Shown: positions 35,064-43,862 of the stretch, in pieces
Numbering within the stretch: the stretch's first letter is position 1
Layout: every line of letters begins with the position of its first letter
Origin: an uncultured Bacteroides sp.
Lineage (GTDB): Bacteria; Bacteroidota; Bacteroidia; Bacteroidales; Bacteroidaceae
Reading direction: 5' to 3'
Assembly (NCBI GenBank): GCA_900552645.1
Contig: USAN01000001.1
Coordinates: 186,001-250,000, forward strand
DNA: 64,000 nucleotides
Notes under the pieces: model-generated
The model's database searches: none
What the model saw: only the letters and a program-made list of their open reading frames with translations
Told to the model about the DNA's origin: nothing
Translations under genes and position numbers: made by a program

Positions 35064-37574
35064 ATGATATATCCCCAGAATTTTGAGCAGAAAATAGGAT
35101 TTAATTCTATTCGCCATTTATTGAAAGAAAAATGTCTAAGTACATTAGGCGAGGAGAGAGTTGACGAGATGATATTCATGGATCATTTTGAAACAATAAA
35201 TGAACTATTGGAGCAGGTTATTGAGTTTATTCGCATAATTAATGAAGAAGATGCCTTTCCTGATCAATATTTCTTTGATGTACGACCATCGTTAAAAAGA
35301 GTAAAGATCGAAGGGATGTATCTTGAAGAACAAGAGTTGTTTGACTTGCGTCGTTCACTGGAAACTATACGTGATATTGTATCCTTTCTAGGAAAATCTG
35401 ATATAGATGAGAATGAAAATGAAAGATCTCCTTATCCGGCACTTAAACGATTGGCAGGCGATGTTATGGTATTTCCACAATTGCTATCAAGAATAAATAA
35501 TATTCTTGATAAATTCGGAAAAATTAAGGATAATGCATCTAGCGAACTTTTAAGGATTAGAAGAGAATTGGCTTCTACGGCAGGTAGTATTTCAAGGAGT
35601 CTTAATTCTATATTAAGAAATGCACAAGCCGAGGGATATGTAGATAAGGATGTAACTCCTACTATGAGAGATGGTAGATTGGTTATTCCGGTGGCACCTT
35701 CCCTTAAAAGAAAGATTAAGGGGATTGTTCATGATGAATCGGCAACTGGAAAGACAGTTTTTATAGAACCATCGGAAGTGGTTGAGGCTAACAATCGTAT
35801 ACGTGAACTAGAGGGTGAGGAGAGGCGTGAAATTATAAGAATACTTACAGATTTCTCGAATGTTATTCGTCCACAGATTTCTGCAGTTCTTCAGTCTTAC
35901 GAGTTTCTTGCAGAGGTAGATTTTATTCGTGCTAAGGCGTACTTTGCTATAATGACAAAATCTATAAAGCCTTCATTTGAGAATAGAAAGATACTTGATT
36001 GGATTAATGCTGTGCATCCTATTCTGCAACTTTCTCTTGCGAAACATGATAAGAAGGTTGTACCTTTAGATATTGAACTTGATACTTCACGACGTATACT
36101 TATTATTTCTGGACCGAATGCTGGGGGTAAGTCTGTATGTCTTAAAACTGTTGGACTTCTTCAGTATATGATTCAGTGTGGAATGCCTATTCCTATTAAT
36201 GAAAGGAGTCATGTAGGTATATTTGGTGGGATATTTATTGATATTGGTGATGAACAGTCAATAGAGGATGATTTGAGTACATATTCTTCTCATCTTACTA
36301 ACATGAAGATAATGATGAAGAACTGTAATGATGAAAGTTTGATTCTTATTGATGAGTTTGGTGGTGGTACCGAACCTCAGATTGGCGGTGCTATTGCAGA
36401 AGCTGTGCTTAAGCGTTTTAATGAGAAGAAAACATTTGGTGTTATAACTACTCACTACCAAAATCTAAAACATTTTGCAGAAGATCATGAAGGTGTTATA
36501 AATGGTGCAATGTTGTACGATCGACATATCATGCAACCGCTGTTTCAATTGCAGATTGGAAATCCGGGAAGTTCTTTTGCCGTAGAAATAGCACGTAAGA
36601 TTGGATTGCCTGAAGAGGTTATTGCCGATGCTTCCGAAATAGTAGGAAGTGAATATATAAATGCCGATAAGTATCTTCAAGATATTGTGCGCGATAAGCG
36701 ATATTGGGAAACTAAACGTCAGAATATACGTAAGCGAGAGAAGCAGATGGAAGATACTATATCGAAGTATGAAGCCGAAATATCTGAACTAGAAAAGAGT
36801 AGAAAAGAAATAATAAAGAAAGCTAAGGAGGATGCTGAAAGATTATTGGCGGAATCGAATGCTAAGATTGAAAATACGATTCGTACTATTAAAGAAGCGC
36901 AGGCTGAAAAGGAGCGTACGAAGAATGCGCGTAAGGAACTTACAGATTTTAAGCAGTCTCTTGATGATATAGAGAAAAAGAATGCGGATGATAAGATTGC
37001 TCGAAAAATGGCTAGTCTTAAAGAAAAGCAAGATCGTAAGAAAGACAAAAAAAATAATAATACACAAAAAAATGATACTTCGAAACCTATTGTAAAAGTT
37101 AAGGTTGTTGAAGTAGGATCGACTGTAAGAATGAAAGGACAGACTATTGTTGGTAAGGTATTAGACATAAATGGTAAGAATGCTATAGTAATGTTTGGTA
37201 TGATAAAGACAAATGTTAAGTTAGAGAGGTTGGAACATGTCGATGCACCTATTAATGCCGACAAACCTATTGCTAAAAGTACTTTTGTAAGTAGCGAAAC
37301 ACAGGATAGAGTTTACGAGAAAAAGCTTAGCTTTAAACAAGATATAGATGTTCGTGGAATGCGAGGAGATGAAGCATTGCAAGCTGTTACATATTTTATT
37401 GACGATGCAATTCTATTAGGAGTGAGACGAGTAAGAATATTGCATGGTACCGGTACAGGAATTCTTCGTACATTGATAAGAGATTATCTTTCTGGAGTAC
37501 CTGGAGTAGCTCATTTTCAGGATGAACATGTGCAGTTTGGAGGTGCTGGGATTACTGTCGTAGATCTGGAATAA
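35064..37574 (+). CDS. mutS2: MutS2 ATPase/nuclease
   Basis: This DNA- or ribosome-acting MutS paralogue has 836 residues from ATG 35064. Order: an N-terminal helical core and clamp (1-320); the ATPase with Walker A ISGPNAGGKSVCLKT (G350-S357) and Walker B SLILIDEFGGGTEP; then ITTHYQNLKHFAED. A long coiled coil (about 510-650) is full of Glu, Lys and Arg. After a KOW-like segment (STVRMKGQTIVGKVLDI) comes a C-terminal Smr domain, DVRGMRGDEALQAV and RVRILHGTGTGILRTLIRDY. MutS2 suppresses recombination and, in other bacteria, rescues collided ribosomes. sdaA follows after 26 bp. Confidence 0.95.
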   Translation: MIYPQNFEQKIGFNSIRHLLKEKCLSTLGEERVDEMIFMDHFETINELLEQVIEFIRIINEEDAFPDQYFFDVRPSLKRVKIEGMYLEEQELFDLRRSLETIRDIVSFLGKSDIDENENERSPYPALKRLAGDVMVFPQLLSRINNILDKFGKIKDNASSELLRIRRELASTAGSISRSLNSILRNAQAEGYVDKDVTPTMRDGRLVIPVAPSLKRKIKGIVHDESATGKTVFIEPSEVVEANNRIRELEGEERREIIRILTDFSNVIRPQISAVLQSYEFLAEVDFIRAKAYFAIMTKSIKPSFENRKILDWINAVHPILQLSLAKHDKKVVPLDIELDTSRRILIISGPNAGGKSVCLKTVGLLQYMIQCGMPIPINERSHVGIFGGIFIDIGDEQSIEDDLSTYSSHLTNMKIMMKNCNDESLILIDEFGGGTEPQIGGAIAEAVLKRFNEKKTFGVITTHYQNLKHFAEDHEGVINGAMLYDRHIMQPLFQLQIGNPGSSFAVEIARKIGLPEEVIADASEIVGSEYINADKYLQDIVRDKRYWETKRQNIRKREKQMEDTISKYEAEISELEKSRKEIIKKAKEDAERLLAESNAKIENTIRTIKEAQAEKERTKNARKELTDFKQSLDDIEKKNADDKIARKMASLKEKQDRKKDKKNNNTQKNDTSKPIVKVKVVEVGSTVRMKGQTIVGKVLDINGKNAIVMFGMIKTNVKLERLEHVDAPINADKPIAKSTFVSSETQDRVYEKKLSFKQDIDVRGMRGDEALQAVTYFIDDAILLGVRRVRILHGTGTGILRTLIRDYLSGVPGVAHFQDEHVQFGGAGITVVDLE

Positions 37575-37600
37575 TATAAACCTAAATTTAAAATTATAAA

Positions 37601-38809
37601 ATGAAATCAATCAGAGAATTATATAGAATAGGAACCGGACCTTCGAGCAGTCATACCATGGGACCTCGTAAGGCAGCCGAAATGTTTCTTAAAAAGAATC
37701 CTAAAGCAAAATCTTTTCAGATTACGCTTTATGGAAGTCTTGCGGCAACTGGACGTGGTCATATGACGGATGTTGCTATAAATGATGTACTAGAACCTCA
37801 TGCTATGGTAGAAATATTGTGGCAACCTCATATATTTTTTCCTTTTCATCCAAATGGAATGACTTTCAAGGCTTTTGATGATAATAAGAAAAAACTTGAT
37901 GAATGGACGGTATTTAGTGTAGGTGGAGGAGCTTTGGCCGAGGAAGGTAAAGCTTTGCTTGATATACCAGAGGTTTATAACATGAACAAGATGAGCGAGA
38001 TCCTTTATTGGTGCGAACGTACAGGAAGGAGTTATTGGGAGTATGTAGAAGAATGTGAAGATGCAGGAATATGGGATTATTTGACCGAAGTATGGGAAAC
38101 TATGAAGGAGGCAATACAACGTGGAATTGATAAGGAAGGTGTTTTGCCTGGTCCGTTAAACTTGCGTCGTAAAGCTTCTATGTATTATATAAAATCAAAA
38201 GGTTATAAAGATAGTCTTCGTGCAAGAGGGCTTGTTTTCTCATATGCTCTTGCAGTAAGTGAGGAGAATGCATCGGGAGGTAAGATAGTAACGGCTCCTA
38301 CATGTGGTGCTTGTGGTGTAGTACCTGCAGTGCTTTATCATTTGCAGAAAAGTCGTGATTTTAGTGATACTAGAATATTGAGAGCGTTGGCTACTGCTGG
38401 ACTTATTGGTAATATAGTAAAACAAAACGCTTCTATTTCAGGAGCTGAGGTTGGATGTCAGGGAGAAGTAGGAGTAGCTTGTGCAATGGCATCAGCAGCT
38501 GCAAGTCAGCTCTTTGGAGGAAGTCCGGCACAAATAGAATATGCTGCCGAAATGGGGCTTGAACATCATCTTGGGATGACTTGCGATCCTGTATGTGGTT
38601 TGGTGCAGATTCCTTGCATTGAAAGGAATGCTTATGCGGCGGCACGTGCTCTCGATGCTAATATATATTCTGCATTTACAGATGGCACTCATCGTGTTTC
38701 TTTTGATAAAGTGGTAGAAGTAATGAAACAAACAGGTCATGATTTGCCTTCCTTATATAAGGAGACAAGTGAAGGAGGGTTAGCTAAAGATTATAAACAG
38801 ATGGAATAG
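37601..38809 (+). CDS. sdaA: L-serine ammonia-lyase, single chain
   Basis: This iron-sulphur enzyme converts L-serine to pyruvate and ammonia; 402 residues with the beta and alpha parts fused in one chain. The start has the substrate-loop motif GTGPSSSHTMGPRKAAEMF. The alpha part has TAPTCGACGVVPAVLYHL and LGMTCDPVCGLVQIPCIERN, which hold the cluster cysteines, and GAEVGCQGEVGVACAMASAA. It lies 26 bp downstream of mutS2 and shares its transcript unless a weak promoter is hidden in the gap. A hairpin terminator follows. Confidence 0.94.
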   Translation: MKSIRELYRIGTGPSSSHTMGPRKAAEMFLKKNPKAKSFQITLYGSLAATGRGHMTDVAINDVLEPHAMVEILWQPHIFFPFHPNGMTFKAFDDNKKKLDEWTVFSVGGGALAEEGKALLDIPEVYNMNKMSEILYWCERTGRSYWEYVEECEDAGIWDYLTEVWETMKEAIQRGIDKEGVLPGPLNLRRKASMYYIKSKGYKDSLRARGLVFSYALAVSEENASGGKIVTAPTCGACGVVPAVLYHLQKSRDFSDTRILRALATAGLIGNIVKQNASISGAEVGCQGEVGVACAMASAAASQLFGGSPAQIEYAAEMGLEHHLGMTCDPVCGLVQIPCIERNAYAAARALDANIYSAFTDGTHRVSFDKVVEVMKQTGHDLPSLYKETSEGGLAKDYKQME

Positions 38810-38846
38810 AAATAATTCCTGAAATAATAAAGGTTTATTCTAATAT

Positions 38847-38890
38847 AATGACTATCTGATAAAATAGATAAATCAGATAGCCATTATTAA
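38847..38890. terminator. Bidirectional terminator between sdaA and the MurU-like gene
   Basis: AATGACTATCTGAT (38847-38860) pairs with ATCAGATAGCCATT (38872-38885), with one two-base mismatch, between convergent genes. The flanks are A/T-rich. Confidence 0.75.
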
Positions 38891-38901
38891 TATTAAGATT
38901 A

Positions 38902-39768
38902 TTATAATGTTTTAATAAAATTCTCGGCTTCGATTATTGTTTCCGGTTTGCCTATATCCAAAACTTGAAGGTTGTTATCAATATATCCATAAACACAAAG
39001 TTCTTTATTCTCAAGCATATCCATATAGAAATCAATTATAGAGAAGTTATCTTTATAATTGTATTCCAACATCAAATCAAATAAAGATGGGTTTATTACC
39101 TGAATCCCACTGAAAGCATATTCACTGTATTTGCCTTCTTTATATTCAATATATTTAGGTTTTGTTTCGCCCGTGATTTTATTTATCCAACCGCATAAAA
39201 GATTATTTTCATCAAATAAAAGCTGACGTGTTGAATTGCGCCTGCTTACAAGCATAGTTGCTTCAGCCCAGCTATTTGTTGCTATATGTGTGCGATATAG
39301 TTTCGTAAGGTCACAATTAGATAGTATATCTACATTATGGACTAAAAAGCTGTGCATTCCTGATATTGATATATCATTTAAGTCGTTTATAAATATATTA
39401 TCATCTTCACTTTCATTATTTATAAGATCAGAATACGTATTTATATTATTGCAGAATATGTTCTTATCGAATTTATTGAGGAATTTTCTTGCTTGCAATA
39501 ATCCTCCACCAGTATTCAGTAATTCATTTCTTTCGTCAGAAATATGTATTTTTACTCCGAAATAATTATTTTTCTTTAGGTAATCTATTATCATATCAGG
39601 ATAATAGTGTACGTTTATTACTATTTCATCGAATCCTGATTCTTTTAATTGCATAATAACCCTCTTTAGCATTGGTTCACCTGCTATTGAAACTAAAGCT
39701 TTCGGCATATGTTCTGTAAGGGGTCTGAGACGTGTACCAAGGCCCGCAGCAAAAATCATTGCTCTCAT
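38902..39768 (-). CDS. MurU-like sugar-1-phosphate nucleotidyltransferase
   Basis: This cytosolic enzyme joins a nucleotide to a sugar-1-phosphate; 288 residues. The N-terminal signature MIFAAGLGTRLRPLTEHMPK with AGEPMLKRVIMQLKESG is that of NTP-transferases of the MurU/GlmU/RfbA type. The gene overlaps the stop of the kinase-RapZ gene by four bases (ATGA). Pairing with an AmgK-like kinase points to MurU, which makes UDP-MurNAc from MurNAc-1-phosphate in peptidoglycan recycling. The middle (about 85-150) has a poorly conserved insert. Another hexose-1-phosphate is possible. Confidence 0.8.
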   Translation of the reverse strand: MRAMIFAAGLGTRLRPLTEHMPKALVSIAGEPMLKRVIMQLKESGFDEIVINVHYYPDMIIDYLKKNNYFGVKIHISDERNELLNTGGGLLQARKFLNKFDKNIFCNNINTYSDLINNESEDDNIFINDLNDISISGMHSFLVHNVDILSNCDLTKLYRTHIATNSWAEATMLVSRRNSTRQLLFDENNLLCGWINKITGETKPKYIEYKEGKYSEYAFSGIQVINPSLFDLMLEYNYKDNFSIIDFYMDMLENKELCVYGYIDNNLQVLDIGKPETIIEAENFIKTL

Positions 39769-41195
39769 AATTTTGATTCTAATGTATTTTCTATATTTTG
39801 TTCTCTATGAATTAATATAACCTTAACTCCAAATTTTGTATTTATATGTTCGGCCATGTGTTGAGCTGAATATACAGAACGATGTTGTCCTCCTGTACAG
39901 CCGAAGCATACAGAAAGATTGGCAAAACCTCTCTCCATATATCTTTTTACCGATGCATCTACCAAAGCATATGCATGATCTAGGAATGGAAATATCTCTC
40001 CGTCATCTTCAAGGAATTTTATAACAGATTCGTCTAAACCTGTAAATGATTTATATCTTTCATATTTTCCTGGATTGTTGACTGCACGGCAATCGAATAC
40101 AAATCCGCCTCCATTACCAGATGGGTCATCAGGTATTCCTTTTTTATAAGCAAAACTCATAACTCTTACTGTTAGTTGTTTCTTCTTTATTTCATCTTTG
40201 AATTGCTTAAGTTCTGTTAGTTCTTTAAGTATTTTGCATAAATAAGGATATTCTGGATATTCATCTTGTAAAAGATGTGAGAGATTTTCTATTGCATATG
40301 GAACACTTTGTATAAAATGAGGTTTTTTTTCGAAATATCCTCTAAATCCATAGGCACCCAATACTTGTAAAGTACGAAAAAGCACGAAATGACGTAACTG
40401 ACGGAAGAAATCTTCTCTTTCAATAGAGATGTACTTTTTTAACGAATTAAGATATATCTCTATTAATTCCATTCTCAATGATTCTGGATATCTTGCTTTT
40501 GCTTGCCATAAGAATGAAGCAATGTCATAAAAATAAGGTCCTTTTCTACCACCCTGAAAATCAATCAACCATGGTTCATTATCCTTTATCATAACATTTC
40601 GACTTTGGAAATCGCGATACATAAAAGTTTCTGACGAACTCTCTAGTAGTACATCGGCCATTTTTTGGAAGTCATCTTCTAAAATGTCTTCCTGAAAATC
40701 TAGTCCTGTAGCCTTAAGAAAGCAGTATTTAAAATAATTTAAATCCCATAAAATAGAACGGTGATTAAACTCGGCTTGAGGATAACATTTCTTAAAATCA
40801 AGTCCTTCTGCTCCCTTAAACTGTACTTCTGGTAGAAGTTTCATCGTTTTTCTTAGTATGTTTTTTTCATCTTCCGAGAATACGCTTGTAATTCTACCTT
40901 TTTCTATAGCATTGAATAATAATGTATCTCCCAGGTCTTCTTGAAGATAATATTCATGACTATCTGATACAGAATATATTTCAGGAACTGGCAATCCTTT
41001 ATTTTTGAAATGACTTGCAATATATAAAAAGGTCTCATTCTCATCCTTGCAGCTTCCATAAGCGCCTATTGTATTGATTTTTCCAGATATTCTGAAGTAT
41101 CTGCGATTAGATCCGGAAGATGGAATTTCTGTAATTGAAACAGGAGCACTTCCTGTAAAGTTTGTATATAGTTTCTCGAGTTCTTCGGGTATCAT
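39765..41195 (-). CDS. AmgK-like sugar kinase fused to RapZ C-terminal domain
   Basis: The protein has 476 residues from ATG 41195. Residues about 1-330 are an aminoglycoside-phosphotransferase-fold kinase like AmgK, the anomeric MurNAc/GlcNAc kinase. It has YYLQEDLGDTLLF, FMYRDFQSRNVMIKDNEPW (catalytic Asp in the RDFQSRN loop) and LIDFQGGRKGPYFYDIASF (metal Asp). From about 345 it is a RapZ C-terminal domain: FVFDCRAVNNPGKYE, then VCFGCTGGQHRSVYSAQHMA, whose TGGxHRS residues match the glucosamine-6-phosphate-binding site known in RapZ. RapZ's own P-loop half is absent. The MurU-like gene overlaps its stop. A start at 41273 would lie inside the rng terminator and is rejected. Confidence 0.82.
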   Translation of the reverse strand: MIPEELEKLYTNFTGSAPVSITEIPSSGSNRRYFRISGKINTIGAYGSCKDENETFLYIASHFKNKGLPVPEIYSVSDSHEYYLQEDLGDTLLFNAIEKGRITSVFSEDEKNILRKTMKLLPEVQFKGAEGLDFKKCYPQAEFNHRSILWDLNYFKYCFLKATGLDFQEDILEDDFQKMADVLLESSSETFMYRDFQSRNVMIKDNEPWLIDFQGGRKGPYFYDIASFLWQAKARYPESLRMELIEIYLNSLKKYISIEREDFFRQLRHFVLFRTLQVLGAYGFRGYFEKKPHFIQSVPYAIENLSHLLQDEYPEYPYLCKILKELTELKQFKDEIKKKQLTVRVMSFAYKKGIPDDPSGNGGGFVFDCRAVNNPGKYERYKSFTGLDESVIKFLEDDGEIFPFLDHAYALVDASVKRYMERGFANLSVCFGCTGGQHRSVYSAQHMAEHINTKFGVKVILIHREQNIENTLESKL

Positions 41196-41255
41196 GATAG
41201 TATAATAATTATGTGGTAAAGATAGTAATACTTTATAAATGAAGCGTTTTTTTAT

Positions 41256-41296
41256 TAAAATAAAAAAGTGCAACAGGTTTTACCGTTGCACTTTTC
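41256..41296 (-). terminator. Terminator of the RNase E/G gene
   Basis: AAAAAGTGCAAC (41263-41274) pairs with GTTGCACTTTT (41285-41295) around a 10-base loop. On the minus strand it ends in a T-run, 5 bases after the rng stop. Confidence 0.9.
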
Positions 41297-41300
41297 AATG

Positions 41301-42875
41301 TTATTTAATTTCAATTTCCTCCTTCATATCAATTTCTTCTCCCTTTTTATCTTTAAATAGATATTGTAGGAAAGCAAGACTCTGATCGGGGACAATTTTA
41401 ATTCCAAATCCATATTTTATCTGCCATCTTCGCTTGATGGATATTAATCCTTGATTAACATAGGCAGCAATGAATGGATGGATGTACAAAGTAAAGTTCT
41501 TTATCTTCAGTTTGTTTACCAGAGTATCAATTTTATTCTCTAAAGTATCAGTAAATAGTATGGATGATTTTATGTAGCCTTTCCCGAAGCATGTGGGACA
41601 GGTTTCATCTGTAGTGACATCCATTGCAGGGCGAACCCTTTGTCGTGTAATTTGCATTAATCCAAATTTGCTTAGTGGAAGAATGTTGTGCTTGGCACGG
41701 TCTTTTTGCATATTTTGACACATTCTTTCATAAAGTTTTTGTCTATTTTCTGCAAGATTCATGTCAATAAAATCCACAACTATTATTCCACCCATATCAC
41801 GCAAACGTAATTGACGAGCTAACTCGTCTGCTGCTCCCAAATTTACATCAAGTGCGTTAGCTTCCTGTCCGTTCGCTGCTTTAGACCTGTTTCCGCTGTT
41901 TACATCTACAACATGCAAAGCCTCCGTGTGCTCTATTATAAGATAAGCACCACTTTTGTAGGAAACAGTTTTGCCAAACGATGATTTAATTTGTTTGGTG
42001 ATGGCAAAATTGTCGAAAATAGGAAGATCACCTGTATAAAGCTTTACTATTTCGGCTCTGTCAGGAGCAATAAGTTTTACATAATCCTTTATTTCATGTA
42101 GAACGTTTTCATCGTTTACGTATATGTTCTCGTAAGAAGGATTAAATAAATCTCTCAACATACCAACAGTACGACTGGTTTCTTCATAAACCAATTCAGG
42201 CAGTTTGGTTGCTTTTTGAGCTTTAGTAATGGTTTCTTCCCAATGCTTAAGCAATATTTTAAGTTCACCATCAAGTTCGGCAACTCTTTTGCCTTCAGCT
42301 ACAGTACGTACTATGACACCAAAATTTTTGGGCTTAATGCTTTGTAGTAACTGCTTCAGTCGAGCTCTTTCCTCGCTTGATTTAATTTTTTGAGATACTG
42401 AGACCTTATCATTAAAAGGTATTAACACCAAATATCTACCTGCAAAAGATAGTTCACAGGTTAATCGAGGACCTTTTGTCGATATAGGCTCTTTTACTAT
42501 CTGTACAACGATTTCCTGCCCTTGTTTAAGAACGTTCGATATTGAACCGTCTTTTTCGATGTCTGGCAGTGAAGATGCTTTCGAGATAGGATAAAGTTTC
42601 TTTCGGTCACTTAAAACTTGCTTCAGATACTTTTCATAAGAATGAAATTGAGGGCCTAGATCCAAATAGTGAAGAAAAGCGTCTTTTTCAAACCCGACAT
42701 CCACAAAGCATGCATTAAGACCAGGCATTAATTTCTTAACCTTAGCCAGATACATGTTACCCACATTGAAAGAAGCACTTCTTCCTTCTTTTTGTAATTC
42801 CACCAAATTCTTATCTTCAAGAAGAGCGATGGAAATTTCTTTGGGTTGTACGTCAATTACTAATTCGCTTGTCAC
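41301..42875 (-). CDS. rng: Ribonuclease E/G family endoribonuclease
   Basis: This endoribonuclease for rRNA processing and mRNA decay has 524 residues, nearer RNase G than the long RNase E. A GTG start gives (M)TSELVIDVQPKEISIALLED, the family's usual opening in Bacteroidota. The S1 domain follows (YLAKVKKLMPGLNACFVDVG), then the catalytic region with GGIIVVDFIDMNLAENRQKL (two metal-binding Asp) and the zinc-link motif TCPTCFGKGYI. A strong terminator follows. Upstream is the transcript end of the HU/small-protein unit, so a separate promoter must exist; none was clear. Confidence 0.93.
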   Translation of the reverse strand: MTSELVIDVQPKEISIALLEDKNLVELQKEGRSASFNVGNMYLAKVKKLMPGLNACFVDVGFEKDAFLHYLDLGPQFHSYEKYLKQVLSDRKKLYPISKASSLPDIEKDGSISNVLKQGQEIVVQIVKEPISTKGPRLTCELSFAGRYLVLIPFNDKVSVSQKIKSSEERARLKQLLQSIKPKNFGVIVRTVAEGKRVAELDGELKILLKHWEETITKAQKATKLPELVYEETSRTVGMLRDLFNPSYENIYVNDENVLHEIKDYVKLIAPDRAEIVKLYTGDLPIFDNFAITKQIKSSFGKTVSYKSGAYLIIEHTEALHVVDVNSGNRSKAANGQEANALDVNLGAADELARQLRLRDMGGIIVVDFIDMNLAENRQKLYERMCQNMQKDRAKHNILPLSKFGLMQITRQRVRPAMDVTTDETCPTCFGKGYIKSSILFTDTLENKIDTLVNKLKIKNFTLYIHPFIAAYVNQGLISIKRRWQIKYGFGIKIVPDQSLAFLQYLFKDKKGEEIDMKEEIEIK

Positions 42876-42904
42876 TTTTGTTCTATTATAAATTCCATTT
42901 TATC

Positions 42905-42961
42905 GTTTAAACAAAGAACAAACCTGAAAGACGTTTAGTTTCTTTGCAAGGCTTGTTCTTT
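42905..42961 (-). terminator. Terminator after the HU and small basic protein genes
   Basis: AAAGAACAA (42913-42921) pairs with TTGTTCTTT (42953-42961). The two arms are 31 bp apart with extra partial pairing (ACCT/AGGC). On the minus strand a weak T-rich tail (GTTTAAACG) follows, before the RNase E/G gene. Confidence 0.55.
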
Positions 42962-42988
42962 ATTTGTCGTCAACAAACAGACTACAAA

Positions 42989-43081
42989 TTATTTTTTGCT
43001 TTTATGTCTGTTCTTTCTTAATCTTTTTTTACGCTTGTGAGTAGACATTTTATGTCTTTTTTTCTTTTTTCCGCTTGGCAT
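42989..43081 (-). CDS. Tiny basic COX24/bS22-like protein
   Basis: ATG 43081 opens a 30-codon frame, starting MPSGKKKKRHKMSTHKRKKR, with TAA at 42989-42991. Over half the residues are Lys or Arg, with no acidic residue. It resembles the AURKAIP1/COX24 domain, found in mitochondrial mS38 and in the tiny bS22 ribosomal protein of mycobacteria, and I recall such proteins in Bacteroidota. A role on the small ribosomal subunit is inferred. The gene follows HU by 39 bp and precedes RNase E/G, an RNA-related setting. It is below the size limit of common gene finders. Confidence 0.75.
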   Translation of the reverse strand: MPSGKKKKRHKMSTHKRKKRLRKNRHKSKK

Positions 43082-43120
43082 AGCTTGAAATTTTTAAATT
43101 GTTAAACTTTTAATTATTAT

Positions 43121-43396
43121 TTATTCCTTTACAGACAATACGAATGTCTTTGCAGGTTTAAATGATGGTATATTATGTTCTGGTATTATAATGGTTGTGT
43201 TCTTAGAGATGTTACGAGCTGTTTTTTGTTTTCTCTTCTTAACCACAAAACTACCGAATCCACGAAGGTATACGTTTTCATCATTACCTAACGACTCTTT
43301 CACCACTTCCATAAAAGCTTCTACCGATTGCAATACAGAAGCTTTATCAATACCGGTTTTTTTCGTAATTTCATTTACGATATCTGCTTTAGTCAT
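43121..43396 (-). CDS. HU-family DNA-binding protein
   Basis: This is a histone-like nucleoid protein of 91 residues. It opens with MTKADIVNEITKKTGIDKAS, has the dimer-core motif GFGSFVVKKRKQKTARN, and the DNA-binding arm carries the Pro-containing motif IIIPEHNIPSFKPAK. Length and order are typical of HU-beta. It has its own promoter and appears to be co-transcribed with the small basic protein gene. HU next to RNase E/G and, on the other side, ssb-gldE is a common gene order in Bacteroidota. Confidence 0.93.
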   Translation of the reverse strand: MTKADIVNEITKKTGIDKASVLQSVEAFMEVVKESLGNDENVYLRGFGSFVVKKRKQKTARNISKNTTIIIPEHNIPSFKPAKTFVLSVKE

Positions 43397-43448
43397 TTTT
43401 CTATCAATTATATTTACTGTTATTGTGATAACTTAAAATTTTGGACTG

Positions 43449-43479
43449 CAAATATATAGCATTTCTCCCTCTTTAGAAA
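43449..43479 (-). promoter_or_regulatory. HU promoter
   Basis: On the minus strand TTTC (43476-43479), 19 bp, TATATTTG (43449-43456), 53 bp before the HU ATG. The -33 box is one base off TTTG. Confidence 0.65.
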
Positions 43480-43803
43480 ATATATTATGAATAAAATTAC
43501 TAAAAAAACAGTTTATAAATAATATATCTCTTTAATCAAGGGGAAATAGGTATAATTAATAAAATAAATGACAATAGAAAATGATTTGCTTTTACTATTA
43601 TATAGTTGAATTTTATATTATTGATATAAAGCAGATTGACGAAATTGATATGTGCATATTTATATTGATTTATTCAGTTTTTATTGTTTATACCTTTAAT
43701 TATATAATTATTTTACTTATTTACAATGAGTAAATCTAAAAAGTAAACTTGTTTTATATTTTGAATAAGGTTATGATATAAGTAATAATTATTCATCGTA
43801 TTA
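43480..43803. other. AT-rich spacer between HU and ssb, no gene seen
   Basis: These 324 bases between divergent promoters are extremely A/T-rich with no open frame of note and no clear repeat. In many Bacteroidota mutY lies just before ssb; it is not here, and no relic could be recognised. Confidence 0.6.
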
Positions 43804-43834
43804 TTTGTTTAAATGTTTTTTTTCTATAATTTTG
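43804..43834 (+). promoter_or_regulatory. ssb promoter
   Basis: TTTG (43804-43807), a 19-bp spacer and TAATTTTG (43827-43834), an exact consensus match, 29 bp before the ssb ATG. Confidence 0.78.
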
Positions 43835-43862
43835 AAGCCAAATCAATTAAACAATAGAGATT

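Noticed and set aside
36719..37264. Minus-strand 181-codon hydrophobic frame opposite mutS2
   Set aside because: It is antisense to the Glu/Lys coiled coil of MutS2, which always reads as Ser/Phe/Leu-rich; not a membrane protein gene.
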